Part shown: positions 20,793-30,157 of the stretch, in pieces
Layout of the letters: every line of letters begins with the position of its first letter
Position numbering within the stretch: the stretch's first letter is position 1
From: Acinetobacter sp. WC-141
Lineage (GTDB): Bacteria; Pseudomonadota; Gammaproteobacteria; Pseudomonadales; Moraxellaceae
Length of the DNA: 64,000 bases
Direction of reading: 5' to 3'
NCBI RefSeq assembly: GCF_000313935.1
Contig: NZ_AMSS01000043.1
Location: 1 to 64,000 of the forward strand
Program-made: the position numbers and the translations under genes
The notes under the pieces: generated by a model
Seen by the model: only the letters and a program-made list of their open reading frames with translations
Told to the model about the DNA's origin: nothing
Databases searched by the model: none

Positions 20793-22067
20793 ATGTCTGA
20801 AGCAAATGGCAAAAAAGCCGTATTACATCTTGATGGCAAAGAAATTGGATTACCAATCTACAGTGGCACTTTAGGTCCAGATGTAATTGATGTCAGCAGC
20901 ATATTGAAAGAAGGTCATTTTACTTTCGATCCTGGTTTTATGGCGACAGCTGCATGCGAGTCTAAAATTACGTTCATTGATGGCGACAAAGGTATTTTAT
21001 TACACCGCGGTTACCCAATTGATCAGTTAGCAACTCAAGCAGACTATCTTGAAACTTGTTATTTATTATTAAATGGCGAGCTCCCAACTGCTGAACAAAA
21101 AACAGAATTTGATGCCAAAGTTCGTGCTCATACGATGGTTCACGATCAAGTTAGCCGTTTCTTCAATGGTTTCCGTCGTGATGCTCATCCTATGGCAATC
21201 ATGGTTGGTGTTGTTGGTGCATTATCTGCGTTCTATCACAACAATCTTGACATTGAAGACATCAATCACCGTGAAATCACTGCGATTCGTCTAATTGCAA
21301 AAATTCCAACACTTGCTGCTTGGAGTTACAAATACACAGTAGGTCAACCATTCATCTATCCACGTAATGACTTAAATTACGCGGAAAACTTCTTACACAT
21401 GATGTTTGCTACTCCTGCTGACCGTGATTACAAAGTAAATCCTGTTCTTGCTCGCGCAATGGATCGTATCTTCACGCTTCATGCTGATCACGAACAAAAT
21501 GCTTCGACATCTACAGTACGTCTTGCTGGTTCTACTGGTGCAAACCCATACGCATGTATCTCTTCAGGTATTTCTGCGCTTTGGGGACCTGCTCACGGTG
21601 GTGCAAACGAAGCTGTTCTTAAGATGCTTGATGAAATCGGCAGTGTAGAAAACGTTGCTGAGTTCATGGAAAAAGTAAAACGTAAAGAAGTTAAGCTCAT
21701 GGGCTTCGGTCACCGTGTGTACAAAAACTTCGACCCACGTGCTAAAGTCATGAAACAAACTTGTGACGAAGTTCTTGAAGCATTAAATATCAATGATCCT
21801 CAATTAGCGCTTGCTATGGAACTTGAACGTATTGCATTGAACGACCCGTACTTTGTTGAACGTAAACTTTACCCTAACGTAGACTTCTACTCAGGTATCA
21901 TCCTTAAAGCGATTGGTATCCCAACAGAAATGTTTACGGTAATCTTTGCACTTGCACGTACAGTAGGTTGGATCAGCCACTGGTTAGAAATGCACAGCGC
22001 ACCATACAAAATCGGTCGTCCTCGTCAGCTTTACACTGGCCCGACTCAGCGCGACATCAAACGTTAA
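20793..22067 (+). CDS. gltA: Citrate synthase (type II)
   Basis: GltA (424 residues) condenses acetyl-CoA and oxaloacetate, the entry step of the TCA cycle. Active-site segments are clear: [15 protein letters not shown] and the [15 protein letters not shown] histidine motif, plus the C-terminal arginine in RPRQLYTG. The length and N-terminal beta domain ([19 protein letters not shown]) fit the hexameric, NADH-sensitive Gram-negative type; that property is inferred from the family. AGGAGA lies eight bases before the ATG. It is divergent from sdhC and ends at a strong terminator. Confidence 0.98.
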   Translation: MSEANGKKAVLHLDGKEIGLPIYSGTLGPDVIDVSSILKEGHFTFDPGFMATAACESKITFIDGDKGILLHRGYPIDQLATQADYLETCYLLLNGELPTAEQKTEFDAKVRAHTMVHDQVSRFFNGFRRDAHPMAIMVGVVGALSAFYHNNLDIEDINHREITAIRLIAKIPTLAAWSYKYTVGQPFIYPRNDLNYAENFLHMMFATPADRDYKVNPVLARAMDRIFTLHADHEQNASTSTVRLAGSTGANPYACISSGISALWGPAHGGANEAVLKMLDEIGSVENVAEFMEKVKRKEVKLMGFGHRVYKNFDPRAKVMKQTCDEVLEALNINDPQLALAMELERIALNDPYFVERKLYPNVDFYSGIILKAIGIPTEMFTVIFALARTVGWISHWLEMHSAPYKIGRPRQLYTGPTQRDIKR

Positions 22068-22090
22068 TATTCGAAAGAAAATTAATGATA

Positions 22091-22117
22091 AAAAAGCTGC
22101 CTTCTGGCAGCTTTTTT
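22091..22117. terminator. Bidirectional terminator between gltA and the DUF1289 gene
   Basis: AAAAAGCTGCC and GGCAGCTTTTT form an 11-base-pair stem around TTCT, with T-runs in both directions. It serves gltA on the plus strand and the convergent gene at 22149-22634. Confidence 0.92.
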
Positions 22118-22148
22118 TATTGTGGTATTTTCAATTCAATTTACAAAC

Positions 22149-22634
22149 TTATTCTTCGTCAAACACGCTTAGTAAATGATGACTAATTCCATCAGCCCTC
22201 AACCAAGCCAACTCATAACTCGCTTTGGCCAAAGCTAGAACACGTCTTTCAAATTCAACCCATATTGTTTTGACTTGAGACTCTGAAATACCCAAACCAC
22301 TTTCTGTTGCCAGATGCTTATTTTTTTCACATATTTTCAAAGCATGATAAAGCTTGCGGCCTTTACTCGCCCCTTCCATCAACCGAACACGCTTACTTAA
22401 AATAAATCCCTCTACATGCTGTAAGTTCGCATGAGGTAACATAGGTACTAAAATTTGATTCAACTGATCATCTAAGCGCTTCCACACAGCCAAGCGTTGC
22501 TCTGCTGTATAAGTATTCCATTGAATCACTTCGTGGTTAAAACGACGACAACCACGGCAAACCTGATCACCAAAAACTGTTGAACAACGCCCTGCACATG
22601 GGGTGAGAGAGAGCATTCGATGATCATTACTCAA
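22149..22634 (-). CDS. DUF1289 domain protein
   Basis: A 161-residue cytoplasmic protein. The N-terminus has a Cys-rich motif of the DUF1289 (YdhL-like) family, CAGRCSTVFGDQVCRGCRRF (four Cys within residues 13-33), which probably binds a metal. The domain continues with WNTYTAEQRLAVWKRLDDQ. The remaining 100 residues are helical and charged without a domain I recognise. It is longer than the small stand-alone DUF1289 proteins. Function unknown. It is convergent with gltA and has its own upstream region shared with trhO. Confidence 0.8.
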   Translation of the reverse strand: MSNDHRMLSLTPCAGRCSTVFGDQVCRGCRRFNHEVIQWNTYTAEQRLAVWKRLDDQLNQILVPMLPHANLQHVEGFILSKRVRLMEGASKGRKLYHALKICEKNKHLATESGLGISESQVKTIWVEFERRVLALAKASYELAWLRADGISHHLLSVFDEE

Positions 22635-22745
22635 AACAAACTCCTTAAATAAACCATATACTTTTTATGGTTTTCTCGCTTATTACACATTTTCGCGCTA
22701 AAATATGCGCCTTAAATTTATATCTTAATACATTTGGAGTTTTCC

Positions 22746-23678
22746 ATGAACGCTACTGTAGAACAGCTTGCACCTGTAGAACAGCAAGCGACCACAGGTT
22801 GGGTTGTTGCCGCACTATATCAATTTAAAGAAGTTCAAGATCCTAAAGATCTTCAGCAACGTCTCTTAGACTTAGTGAAAACAATTAACCTTTGTGGAAC
22901 TCTGATTGTAGCAGGTGAAGGAATTAATGGTACTGTTGCAGGCGACCGTGTAGCGATTGATAGCCTTTATCAATTTTTACTCAATGAAGGTTTTGCCTCT
23001 ATGGAATATAAAGAATCCCATAGCTCTGACAAGCCTTTCCGCAAAATGAAAATTAAACTTAAAGATGAAATTGTGACTTTAGGTGTTGAAGTTAAACCTC
23101 GTGACTTAGTTGGTCACTATCTTGATCCAAAAGAATGGAATGATTTAATTGCACGTGATGACGTAATTTTAATCGATACGCGTAATGATTATGAATATAA
23201 AGCGGGTACTTTCAAAGGGGCAATCGACCCTAAAACTGAGACATTCCGCGAGTTTCCAGAATATGTTAAGAAAGAATTAGAGCAACATAAAGATAAAAAA
23301 ATTGCCATGTTCTGTACAGGCGGTATTCGCTGTGAAAAATCTACGTCTTTACTTCTGCAAGAAGGCTTTAAAGAGGTTTATCACCTTAAAGGCGGAATTC
23401 TTAAATATTTAGAAGAAACCCCTGCCGATGAAAGTTTATGGGAAGGCGAATGTTTCGTTTTTGACGGACGTACTGCTGTAACTCATGGCGTTGAAGAAGG
23501 CGTAAATATTAAATGTCATGCTTGTGGTTGGCCATTAACTCCAGAAGAGTCTGCTTTACCAAGTTATGAACATGGTGTTTCTTGCGTATATTGCATCAAC
23601 AAGACCACTGAAAAACAAAAAGCGGGTTTCCGTATGCGCCAGTCACAAATTGCTGCTGCAAAGCGTAAACGTCTGTAA
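22746..23678 (+). CDS. trhO: tRNA uridine(34) hydroxylase, rhodanese family
   Basis: TrhO (YceA) catalyses oxygen-dependent 5-hydroxylation of U34 in some tRNAs, a step toward cmo5U. The protein (310 residues) has an acylphosphatase-like N-terminal domain (TLIVAGEGINGTVAGD), and a rhodanese domain with active-site loop FCTGGIRCEKS (Cys at about 190). A C-terminal Cys cluster (CHACGWPL and CVYCINK) probably binds zinc. The ATG at 22746 is preceded by GGAG; a TTG at 22734 in frame overlaps that site and is unlikely. Confidence 0.93.
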   Translation: MNATVEQLAPVEQQATTGWVVAALYQFKEVQDPKDLQQRLLDLVKTINLCGTLIVAGEGINGTVAGDRVAIDSLYQFLLNEGFASMEYKESHSSDKPFRKMKIKLKDEIVTLGVEVKPRDLVGHYLDPKEWNDLIARDDVILIDTRNDYEYKAGTFKGAIDPKTETFREFPEYVKKELEQHKDKKIAMFCTGGIRCEKSTSLLLQEGFKEVYHLKGGILKYLEETPADESLWEGECFVFDGRTAVTHGVEEGVNIKCHACGWPLTPEESALPSYEHGVSCVYCINKTTEKQKAGFRMRQSQIAAAKRKRL

Positions 23679-23700
23679 GACACTATTAGGAAGTTTTCAG

Positions 23701-23732
23701 AAGGCATTTAGATTTCTAAATGCCTTTTTTAT
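23701..23732 (+). terminator. Terminator of trhO
   Basis: AAGGCATTTAG and CTAAATGCCTT form an 11-base-pair stem around ATTT, followed by TTTT. Confidence 0.9.
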
Positions 23733-23758
23733 CTTTATATAATTAAATTTTTCTAAAT

Positions 23759-23782
23759 AAAAAACGCCCTAGAAAGGACGTT
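23759..23782 (-). terminator. Terminator of the UPF0149 gene
   Basis: On the minus strand AACGTCC and GGGCGTT form a stem with one G-T pair around a short loop, followed by a T-run. It lies about 20 bases after the stop of the gene at 23804-24328. Confidence 0.75.
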
Positions 23783-23803
23783 ATTTACTTAAATTTTTAA
23801 AGT

Positions 23804-24328
23804 TTAATTTGGCGTATGATACATCAAGTATAATTCATTCAAATTATCTGGAATTTCTTCTGCCAGTTCATCCATTAACTGTCCATTGCGACGGAAAGAT
23901 TCCATCTGTGGATCTTCTTCATCAATTCCACTAAATACCATCATTGGCAAAGTTAAATCAATTAATTGTTCTTCATATTCAGGGGCAAACCATGCCTCTT
24001 CATTTAAGAACATTGCATCAACAAATCCCACACTCCAGTCGCCTAAGCTAGATTCAACATCAGCTTCTTCAATTTCAAATGGAAATGCAATTCCATTTTC
24101 ATTTGCTAAGTCTTGTCGAATTGATTCTAACCATGCCTTGATTTGCTGAATAATTTCAGCAGGAACCTTTTTATGGTTATTATCAAACAGCTCATCTAAC
24201 CAACGGTCAAACTTAGGGCCTACTGCAATTGCACACAGAAAACCATGAGTCGCAGCGAAATCTAGACCATACTCATTGTGGTCTCCATCTAGATATTCAC
24301 TTAATTGGTCTAAAACTAACGCACTCAT
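23804..24328 (-). CDS. UPF0149 family protein (YecA/YgfB type)
   Basis: A 174-residue acidic protein with the family pattern HGFLCAIAVGP near residue 30, EEAWFAPEYEEQL in the middle and the C-terminal NLNELYLMYHTPN. This variant lacks the C-terminal zinc-binding SEC-C motif found in some YecA proteins. The function of the family is not established. It is followed by a terminator and preceded by the small acidic gene on the same strand, with a 74-base gap. Confidence 0.82.
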   Translation of the reverse strand: MSALVLDQLSEYLDGDHNEYGLDFAATHGFLCAIAVGPKFDRWLDELFDNNHKKVPAEIIQQIKAWLESIRQDLANENGIAFPFEIEEADVESSLGDWSVGFVDAMFLNEEAWFAPEYEEQLIDLTLPMMVFSGIDEEDPQMESFRRNGQLMDELAEEIPDNLNELYLMYHTPN

Positions 24329-24402
24329 TGTGTTACCTGACTATAAAAAAGAAATCTACGATAGCATAGCATTTAAGCTGACGATGCCCTATTCAGATTT
24401 GA

Positions 24403-24609
24403 TTAGTCTTCATCATCAAGATCATCATCGTCTAAATCATAATCAAAATCTTTCAACTCACGCTCTAAACGGCGTTGAGCTAATAGATCATCAATTAATC
24501 TACGTTTTTCTAATGATTCTTTTGCAGTGATTTTGCCTGATGACTCATCAAAACCGACATCATCATCATCACCGTAGTTATCATCTAGTTCAAAATCTGT
24601 AGAAGACAC
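24403..24609 (-). CDS. Small acidic protein, PA3496-like
   Basis: A 68-residue, highly charged protein: an Asp/Glu-rich N-terminus, a basic helix (ESLEKRRLIDDLLAQRRLERELKDF, in two halves around residues 30-54) and an Asp-rich tail. The RR-I-D/E-x-L-x-E/Q-x-R-x-L-x-R-E-L pattern resembles the small proteins known as PA3496-family putative envelope integrity proteins. No signal peptide or membrane segment is visible. The gene is likely real: it has its own start and a coding-like, strongly biased composition, and lies in tandem with the UPF0149 gene. Function uncertain. Confidence 0.7.
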   Translation of the reverse strand: MSSTDFELDDNYGDDDDVGFDESSGKITAKESLEKRRLIDDLLAQRRLERELKDFDYDLDDDDLDDED

Positions 24610-24914
24610 TAAAACTACCTCTAATGAAAAAATGTGAATGGGTCTAGGCGCTATTTATCGCTCTTACAGAATCATGTCAAGTTTTATTTATATTTTTTTC
24701 ATTAAACTGCATATTTGTACTTTTTTTCACCCGAAAAATTGTGTATTTATAAAACTGAACTATTTTTTTGATCAAGAAAAAATTCTATGATCTTTTCGAT
24801 GATTTAAGCTTGAAAAAAATGATTTTAGCCCAATATTCAAAAAACAGACGTGAATTCAAAGATATTTTTTATTTAACGGTTACCGACCAAAGCCAAAACA
24901 TTTCAAGCAAATTG

Positions 24915-24923
24915 TGCTATCAT
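24915..24923 (+). promoter_or_regulatory. Extended -10 promoter upstream of rpoD
   Basis: TG, one base, then TATCAT forms an extended -10 box ending 44 bases before the rpoD start. No good -35 is visible, as often for extended -10 promoters. The rest of the 358-base interval 24610-24967 is AT-rich and holds no gene I accept. Confidence 0.4.
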
Positions 24924-24967
24924 GCACGGTTTTTCACTGCCACAGATTCAACGAAGAGTAAGCAAAG

Positions 24968-26848
24968 ATGAGCGATATGCATTCCCCTACTTCTCAAGTA
25001 GCGGCTCTGATTAGCCGAGGCAAAGAACAAGGTTACTTAACTTACGCTGAGGTTAACGATCATCTGCCGGACTCGATTACTGAAAGCGAACAGATTGAAG
25101 ACATTATTCAAATGCTTCAAGACGTTGGTATTCCTGTACACGAGCGTGCACCTGAATCTGACGATACCATGTTCGGTGAGTCAACTGACACAGCCGATGA
25201 AGTTGCTGAAGAAGAAGCTGCTGCCGTACTTGCATCGGTTGAAAATGAGCCTGGACGTACGACAGACCCTGTACGTATGTACATGCGTGAAATGGGTACA
25301 GTTGAACTGTTAACCCGTGAAGGTGAAATCAGCATTGCTAAACGTATTGAAGAAGGGATTCGTGATGTCCTTAATTCAATTGCGTACTGGCCAAATGCTG
25401 TTGAAGTTGTATTAAAAGAATATAATGATTTCTTAACTGGCGAACGCCGCCTTGCCGATATTTTATCTGGCTATCTTGATCCGGAAACTGACGAAGATAT
25501 TCCTGAGGTTCTAGAAGAAGAAACAGAACTTGAGGAAGATGCACCAGCAACACCAGCAAAAGAAGTTAAGCTTGACGATGACGAAGAAGATGAAGAGTCA
25601 GAAAGCGATGACGACTCTGAAGGTGAGTCTGGTCCAGACCCTGAAGTTGCAAAAGTTCGTTTTAATGAACTTGAATCTGCATGGACTAAAACAAAAGCTG
25701 TTATTGAGAAACATGGCCGTAACAGCCCAGAAGCAGATGAAGCTTTAGAATCTTTAGCCACTGTATTCATGATGTTTAAATTTACACCACGTTTATTTGA
25801 CATTATCTCTGAAATGATTCGTGGTACACATGAGCAAATTCGTGCCAACGAACGTGAAATTATGCGTTATGCAGTACGTCGTGGCCGTATGGATCGTACT
25901 CAATTCCGTACTTCTTTCCCTAAGCAAGAATCTAATCCAGCTTGGTTAGATGAACAAATTGCTAAAGCTCCTGCTGAAATCAAGGTGCATTTAGAAAAGG
26001 TTCGTCCGGATGTTTTAGCATTCCAGCAAAAGATTGCAGATATCGAGAAAGAACTTAGTTTAAGCGTTGCTGAAATTAAAGATATTTCTAAACGTATGGC
26101 GATTGGTGAAGCGAAAGCACGCCGCGCTAAGAAAGAAATGGTAGAAGCCAACCTTCGTTTGGTAATTTCGATTGCGAAGAAATATACCAACCGTGGTTTA
26201 CAGTTCCTTGACTTGATTCAAGAAGGGAACATTGGTTTGATGAAAGCTGTAGACAAGTTTGAATATCGTCGTGGATATAAATTCTCGACTTATGCAACTT
26301 GGTGGATTCGTCAGGCGATTACCCGTTCGATTGCAGATCAAGCTCGTACAATTCGTATTCCTGTACATATGATTGAAACGATTAACAAGATCAACCGTGT
26401 ATCTCGTCAATTGTTACAAGAAATGGGCCGTGAACCGACACCTGAAGAATTAGGTGAACGTTTAGAAATGGACGAAGTGAAGGTTCGTAAGGTACTTAAA
26501 ATTGCCAAAGAACCGATCTCGATGGAAACACCTATTGGTGATGATGAAGATTCGCATCTTGGCGATTTCATTGAAGATCAAAACATCACTTCTCCAATTG
26601 ATGCTGCGACTTCAGAAGGCTTAAAAGAAGCAACACGCGAAGTACTTGAAAACTTAACTGAACGTGAAGCAAAAGTATTGAAGATGCGTTTTGGTATTGA
26701 TATGCCAACCGATCATACACTAGAAGAAGTGGGCAAGCAGTTTGACGTAACACGTGAACGTATTCGTCAGATTGAAGCGAAAGCGTTGCGTAAATTGCGT
26801 CACCCTTCTCGTTCTGAACACTTACGTTCTTTCTTGGAAAATGACTAA
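24968..26848 (+). CDS. rpoD: RNA polymerase primary sigma factor (sigma-70)
   Basis: RpoD (626 residues) directs core RNA polymerase to housekeeping promoters. Region 1.1 is at the N-terminus ([21 protein letters not shown]). Region 1.2 includes [21 protein letters not shown]. There is a non-conserved, very acidic insertion at about 175-222. Regions 2.1-2.4 include [17 protein letters not shown] and the [19 protein letters not shown] core. Region 3 has HMIETINK, and region 4.2 has the helix-turn-helix [18 protein letters not shown]. It is not next to dnaG/rpsU as in enterics. It ends at a hairpin. Confidence 0.98.
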   Translation: MSDMHSPTSQVAALISRGKEQGYLTYAEVNDHLPDSITESEQIEDIIQMLQDVGIPVHERAPESDDTMFGESTDTADEVAEEEAAAVLASVENEPGRTTDPVRMYMREMGTVELLTREGEISIAKRIEEGIRDVLNSIAYWPNAVEVVLKEYNDFLTGERRLADILSGYLDPETDEDIPEVLEEETELEEDAPATPAKEVKLDDDEEDEESESDDDSEGESGPDPEVAKVRFNELESAWTKTKAVIEKHGRNSPEADEALESLATVFMMFKFTPRLFDIISEMIRGTHEQIRANEREIMRYAVRRGRMDRTQFRTSFPKQESNPAWLDEQIAKAPAEIKVHLEKVRPDVLAFQQKIADIEKELSLSVAEIKDISKRMAIGEAKARRAKKEMVEANLRLVISIAKKYTNRGLQFLDLIQEGNIGLMKAVDKFEYRRGYKFSTYATWWIRQAITRSIADQARTIRIPVHMIETINKINRVSRQLLQEMGREPTPEELGERLEMDEVKVRKVLKIAKEPISMETPIGDDEDSHLGDFIEDQNITSPIDAATSEGLKEATREVLENLTEREAKVLKMRFGIDMPTDHTLEEVGKQFDVTRERIRQIEAKALRKLRHPSRSEHLRSFLEND

Positions 26849-26901
26849 GTTTTGAAAGCTTGAAATTTCAAAACCAAGCCCCATTTAATAGAAAGAGCTA
26901 T

Positions 26902-26927
26902 AAACGCCTGCGATAATGCAGGCGTTT
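26902..26927 (+). terminator. Terminator-like hairpin after rpoD
   Basis: AAACGCCTGC and GCAGGCGTTT form a perfect ten-base-pair stem around GATAAT. The T-run is only three long, so termination may be partial and allow read-through into the DUF493 gene at 26946. Confidence 0.7.
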
Positions 26928-26945
26928 CAAATCATGAGGTAACTT

Positions 26946-27233
26946 ATGTTAGACCGCACTCCATCTCGCGAACTACAAGAACATCTTTGGGTATTTCCGA
27001 TGGATTATCCAATTAAACTTATTGGCGATGCGGGTGAAGAATTACGTGTTGCTGTAGTTGATATTTTGGTAAAACATTTTCCAGACTTCGACCACTCAAC
27101 ACTTAAAGTTCAAGAATCTCGCACCGGCAAGTATCATTCTTTAACAGCACAATTGCGCTTTGAAGAATTAGAACAAGTTCACGCACTTTATGCTGACTTG
27201 GCTGCTTGTCCGCAGATTAGAACTGCGCTTTAA
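26946..27233 (+). CDS. ybeD: DUF493 family protein (YbeD)
   Basis: A 95-residue protein of the YbeD/DUF493 family (ferredoxin-like ACT-type fold). Typical segments are FPMDYPIKLIG, the central HFPDFDHSTLKVQESRTGKYHSLTAQLRF and the C-terminal LYADLAACPQIRTAL. In many gammaproteobacteria ybeD sits beside lipB, as here, but its role is not established. A good ribosome site (GAGGT) precedes the ATG, and a strong terminator follows. Confidence 0.92.
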   Translation: MLDRTPSRELQEHLWVFPMDYPIKLIGDAGEELRVAVVDILVKHFPDFDHSTLKVQESRTGKYHSLTAQLRFEELEQVHALYADLAACPQIRTAL

Positions 27234-27250
27234 TTTTAAGTTCTTCAATC

Positions 27251-27288
27251 AATACCACAGTCAGATATTCTTACTGTGGTATTTTTTT
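27251..27288 (+). terminator. Terminator of ybeD
   Basis: AATACCACAGT and ACTGTGGTATT form an 11-base-pair stem followed by further T. Confidence 0.92.
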
Positions 27289-27437
27289 GGGAAATTTTTA
27301 AGCAATTCAACAGTAAAAAACAATATAAATATTTAGAACTCCTATTATAAAATCCTTTAAAATTACAAGGTTTTCGGTTTCTATCTTGCAGCTATTAACT
27401 GGGTGCCGCATAAACTAACTTATAGGAATATATTGTG

Positions 27438-28091
27438 ATGAGCCTTGATAAACCAAACTTGATTATTCGGCAATGGAACGATTTACAAGATTATCAAAGC
27501 AAATTTGAAACCATGAAACTCTTAACAAATGAGCGCGATCAAGATACGCCTGATGAGTTATGGTTACTTCAACATCATAATGTCCTAACACAAGGTCAAG
27601 CCGGTAAGCCAGAACACATTCTAATTTCATCAGACATTCCTGTAGTACAAACCGACCGTGGCGGACAAGTGACTTGGCATGGCCCCGGTCAACTCGTGGC
27701 CTACTTCATGTTCGATCTTAATCGTCTAAAGTGGAACGTACGTACATTGGTCAGTTTTGCTGAACAATTTATGATAGATATTTTGAAAAAATATGAAATT
27801 GAGGCTTACGCCAAGCCCGATGCACCCGGCGTCTATGTCGATGGCCGTAAGATTGGTTCCTTAGGTTTTAAAATTCGTCGTGGCCGTAGTTACCATGGAT
27901 TAGCATTAAATCTGGACTGTGCCTTAGATGGATTCCAAACTATCAACCCTTGTGGTTATGCAGGTTTAGAAATGGTGCGTATACAAGATTTAGTGACTCC
28001 CTATCCATCATTTGGTCAACTTTGCCAAGACTTTATTGAGTATATTAATAGCACTGGGTACTTTAATGACCCTAAAGTCAAATATGAATAA
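27438..28091 (+). CDS. lipB: Octanoyltransferase (lipoate biosynthesis)
   Basis: LipB (217 residues) transfers octanoate from acyl carrier protein to the lipoyl domains of 2-oxoacid dehydrogenases, including SucB in this window. The core motif [16 protein letters not shown] is present, with the lysine in [14 protein letters not shown] and the catalytic Cys in [11 protein letters not shown]. The start is ambiguous: GTG at 27435 directly abuts ATG at 27438. I chose the ATG; AGGA lies ten bases before it and seven before the GTG. Confidence 0.95.
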   Translation: MSLDKPNLIIRQWNDLQDYQSKFETMKLLTNERDQDTPDELWLLQHHNVLTQGQAGKPEHILISSDIPVVQTDRGGQVTWHGPGQLVAYFMFDLNRLKWNVRTLVSFAEQFMIDILKKYEIEAYAKPDAPGVYVDGRKIGSLGFKIRRGRSYHGLALNLDCALDGFQTINPCGYAGLEMVRIQDLVTPYPSFGQLCQDFIEYINSTGYFNDPKVKYE

Positions 28092-28171
28092 ATCGCTTTG
28101 CGATGAAATAAAAATGGATTAGAGTAATTACTCTAAAATTACTTTTGCATAATTTTAAGAAGGGATAGCAA

Positions 28172-28705
28172 GTGATTTCAACAAAAGCTGTAAAGCCCAC
28201 TCTGCAACTTGCCTACGTGAAGCTGATGATGGATGTCATCGGGCGTGGCTTAGTCATGGCAAGTCAAGTAGATAGTGAAATACAAGAGGAAATCTCTAAA
28301 TTTCCAGTTCACTTTGTAATTTCAATGAATGTTTTCCCTAATGGACCAGCATTTTTTGCGCGAGTGACAGAAGACAAACAGTTAGAGCTACTTAAAAGAG
28401 CTGAAAGAAAACCTGACTTAACGATTACTTTTAAGCATGTAACTCATGCATTTCTGGTTTTCTCTTTTCAGGAAAGTACAGCTCAAGCATATGCTCATGA
28501 CCGTATGATTGCAGATGGAGATGTATCAGCAGGGATTCGCTTTGTTCGTTGCTTAAATAGAATGGAATCTCTTATTTTACCAAAATTGGTAGCATCACTC
28601 GCAGTTAAAGAATACCCAACCGAACTCACCCTAAAAGAAAAATTTAACGAAGCTGCCAATATTTATTTAAAAGTAGCCAAGTCTTACTTCAAGCGGAGCG
28701 CATAA
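28172..28705 (+). CDS. SCP2-domain (sterol carrier-like) protein
   Basis: A 177-residue protein whose middle (about 45-140) resembles the SCP-2 lipid-binding fold: FVISMNVFPNGPAFFARV, then KPDLTITFKHVTHAFLVF and a helical part with ADGDVSAGIRFVRCLNRME. These domains bind hydrophobic ligands. It starts at GTG 28172 with AGAAGGG upstream, and its stop lies one base before the ATG of the alcohol dehydrogenase, so the two are surely co-expressed. The substrate is not evident; a shared role in handling a fatty alcohol or aldehyde is only a guess. Confidence 0.72.
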   Translation: MISTKAVKPTLQLAYVKLMMDVIGRGLVMASQVDSEIQEEISKFPVHFVISMNVFPNGPAFFARVTEDKQLELLKRAERKPDLTITFKHVTHAFLVFSFQESTAQAYAHDRMIADGDVSAGIRFVRCLNRMESLILPKLVASLAVKEYPTELTLKEKFNEAANIYLKVAKSYFKRSA

Positions 28706-28706
28706 C

Positions 28707-29891
28707 ATGGCCAAACCATATTACGAATTTTTTTGTCCTGTAAAAGTCATTGCTGGCAATACTGCGTTAGAACATATTCCGTTTGAACTTGCGTCTTTAG
28801 GTGCAAAGCGTCCTCTTATCATTACCGATAAAGGTGTCCGTGCAAATGGCCTACTAAACCCTATTGAAGCTGCATTTAGTACGACTGATGCTGTAATTGG
28901 TCATATCTTTGATGATGTTCCACCAGATTCAAGTTTAGAAGTCGTTCGTCTTGCAGCGGAAGCTTATCGTAACAATAAATGTGATGCGATTATTGCTGTA
29001 GGTGGTGGTTCTGTTATTGATACCTCTAAAGCAACGAATATTTTAGTCTCAGAAGGTGGAGATGATCTTCTGCAATATTCTGGTGCGCATAACTTACCAA
29101 AACCATTAAAACCATTTTTTGTAATTCCAACAACTTCAGGCACAGGTTCAGAAGTTACAATGGTTGCAGTTGTTTCCGATATACAAAGAAATGTGAAATT
29201 AGCTTTCACTTCTGCATATTTAATGCCACATGCTGCAATTTTAGATCCACGTATGACGCTTACCCTACCTCCGCATTTAACCGCAATGACAGGAATGGAT
29301 GCTTTAACGCATTGTGTGGAGGCTTATACATGTTTAGGCGCGAATCCAATAAGTGATGCTTATGCAAGTGCTGGAATTAAAAAGATCAGTGAAAATCTAT
29401 TTCATGTCTTAGATAACCCAAATGACTCACAAGGCCGCTTAGAGTTAGCACAAGCTTCAACTATGGCGGGCATTGCATTTTCTAATTCAATGGTAGGGCT
29501 TGTACACTCTTTAGGACATGCTTTAGGTGCAGTTGCTCACCTCCCCCATGGTTTATGCATGAACTTATTCTTACCTTATGTACTTGAATATAACAAACAA
29601 GTGAATGGTCAGAAAATTGGTGAGTTATTATTACCACTCGCTGGTGCGGATATTTATGCACAAACTCCAGCAACCCAGCGTGCAGATAGAGCAATTGCGA
29701 CAATTTTGGCAATGCGTGATCGCCTATTTAGTTTAACCAAGTTACCACGCACCTTACGTGAAACAGGCAAAGTAACTGAAGCACAACTTGATGAAGTGGC
29801 AGAAAAAGCACTAAATGATGGCTCAATTATTTACAACCCGAAAGAAGCAAGCTTAAAAGATATCCGAGATATCTTACAAAAAGCTTGGTAA
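28707..29891 (+). CDS. Iron-containing alcohol dehydrogenase
   Basis: A group III Fe-ADH of 394 residues. The nucleotide-binding part has AIIAVGGGSVIDTSK at about 93-107. The metal site is formed by conserved Asp and His residues including GLVHSLGHALGAVAHLPHG in the second half. Other family segments are PTTSGTGSEVT and TGMDALTHCVEAY. Such enzymes oxidise alcohols or reduce aldehydes with NAD(P). It is tightly coupled to the SCP2-domain gene and followed by a strong terminator. The physiological substrate cannot be told from sequence. Confidence 0.92.
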   Translation: MAKPYYEFFCPVKVIAGNTALEHIPFELASLGAKRPLIITDKGVRANGLLNPIEAAFSTTDAVIGHIFDDVPPDSSLEVVRLAAEAYRNNKCDAIIAVGGGSVIDTSKATNILVSEGGDDLLQYSGAHNLPKPLKPFFVIPTTSGTGSEVTMVAVVSDIQRNVKLAFTSAYLMPHAAILDPRMTLTLPPHLTAMTGMDALTHCVEAYTCLGANPISDAYASAGIKKISENLFHVLDNPNDSQGRLELAQASTMAGIAFSNSMVGLVHSLGHALGAVAHLPHGLCMNLFLPYVLEYNKQVNGQKIGELLLPLAGADIYAQTPATQRADRAIATILAMRDRLFSLTKLPRTLRETGKVTEAQLDEVAEKALNDGSIIYNPKEASLKDIRDILQKAW

Positions 29892-29922
29892 TTCGATAAG
29901 CCAAACTTCAAGAAAATCTATA

Positions 29923-29959
29923 AAGGTCTGATTTATATATTAAATCAGACCTTTTTTAT
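29923..29959 (+). terminator. Terminator of the alcohol dehydrogenase unit
   Basis: AAAGGTCTGATTTA and TAAATCAGACCTTT form a 14-base-pair stem with a five-base loop, followed by more T. Confidence 0.93.
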
Positions 29960-30088
29960 GACTAAGAATTTTTAGTCATTATTTTATTTGGAATATATGG
30001 CAAAAAATTTGCTAAAAAATAGATGAAAGTACTGACAATTTATATCAATTTAGGATAGATTGGCGCACTTTATCTTTTTCTGTAGGGG

Positions 30089-30111
30089 GGATCGTTCGTC
30101 TCAAACGATCC
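30089..30111 (+). promoter_or_regulatory. Inverted repeat in the leader of the PuuP-like permease gene
   Basis: GGATCGTT and AACGATCC form a perfect eight-base-pair stem around CGTCTCA, preceded by a G-run and not followed by T. It lies 46 bases before the probable TTG start. It could be an operator or an mRNA leader hairpin. Confidence 0.45.
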
Positions 30112-30157
30112 TTAACACCAAGCTGATCCTTGATCAACGATTATGAGGATAACGCCG

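Noticed and set aside
24768-24971. A plus-strand frame of 67 codons just before rpoD, overlapping its start
   Set aside because: It starts with TTG without a ribosome site, has a composition of random AT-rich DNA, and overlaps the rpoD promoter region.
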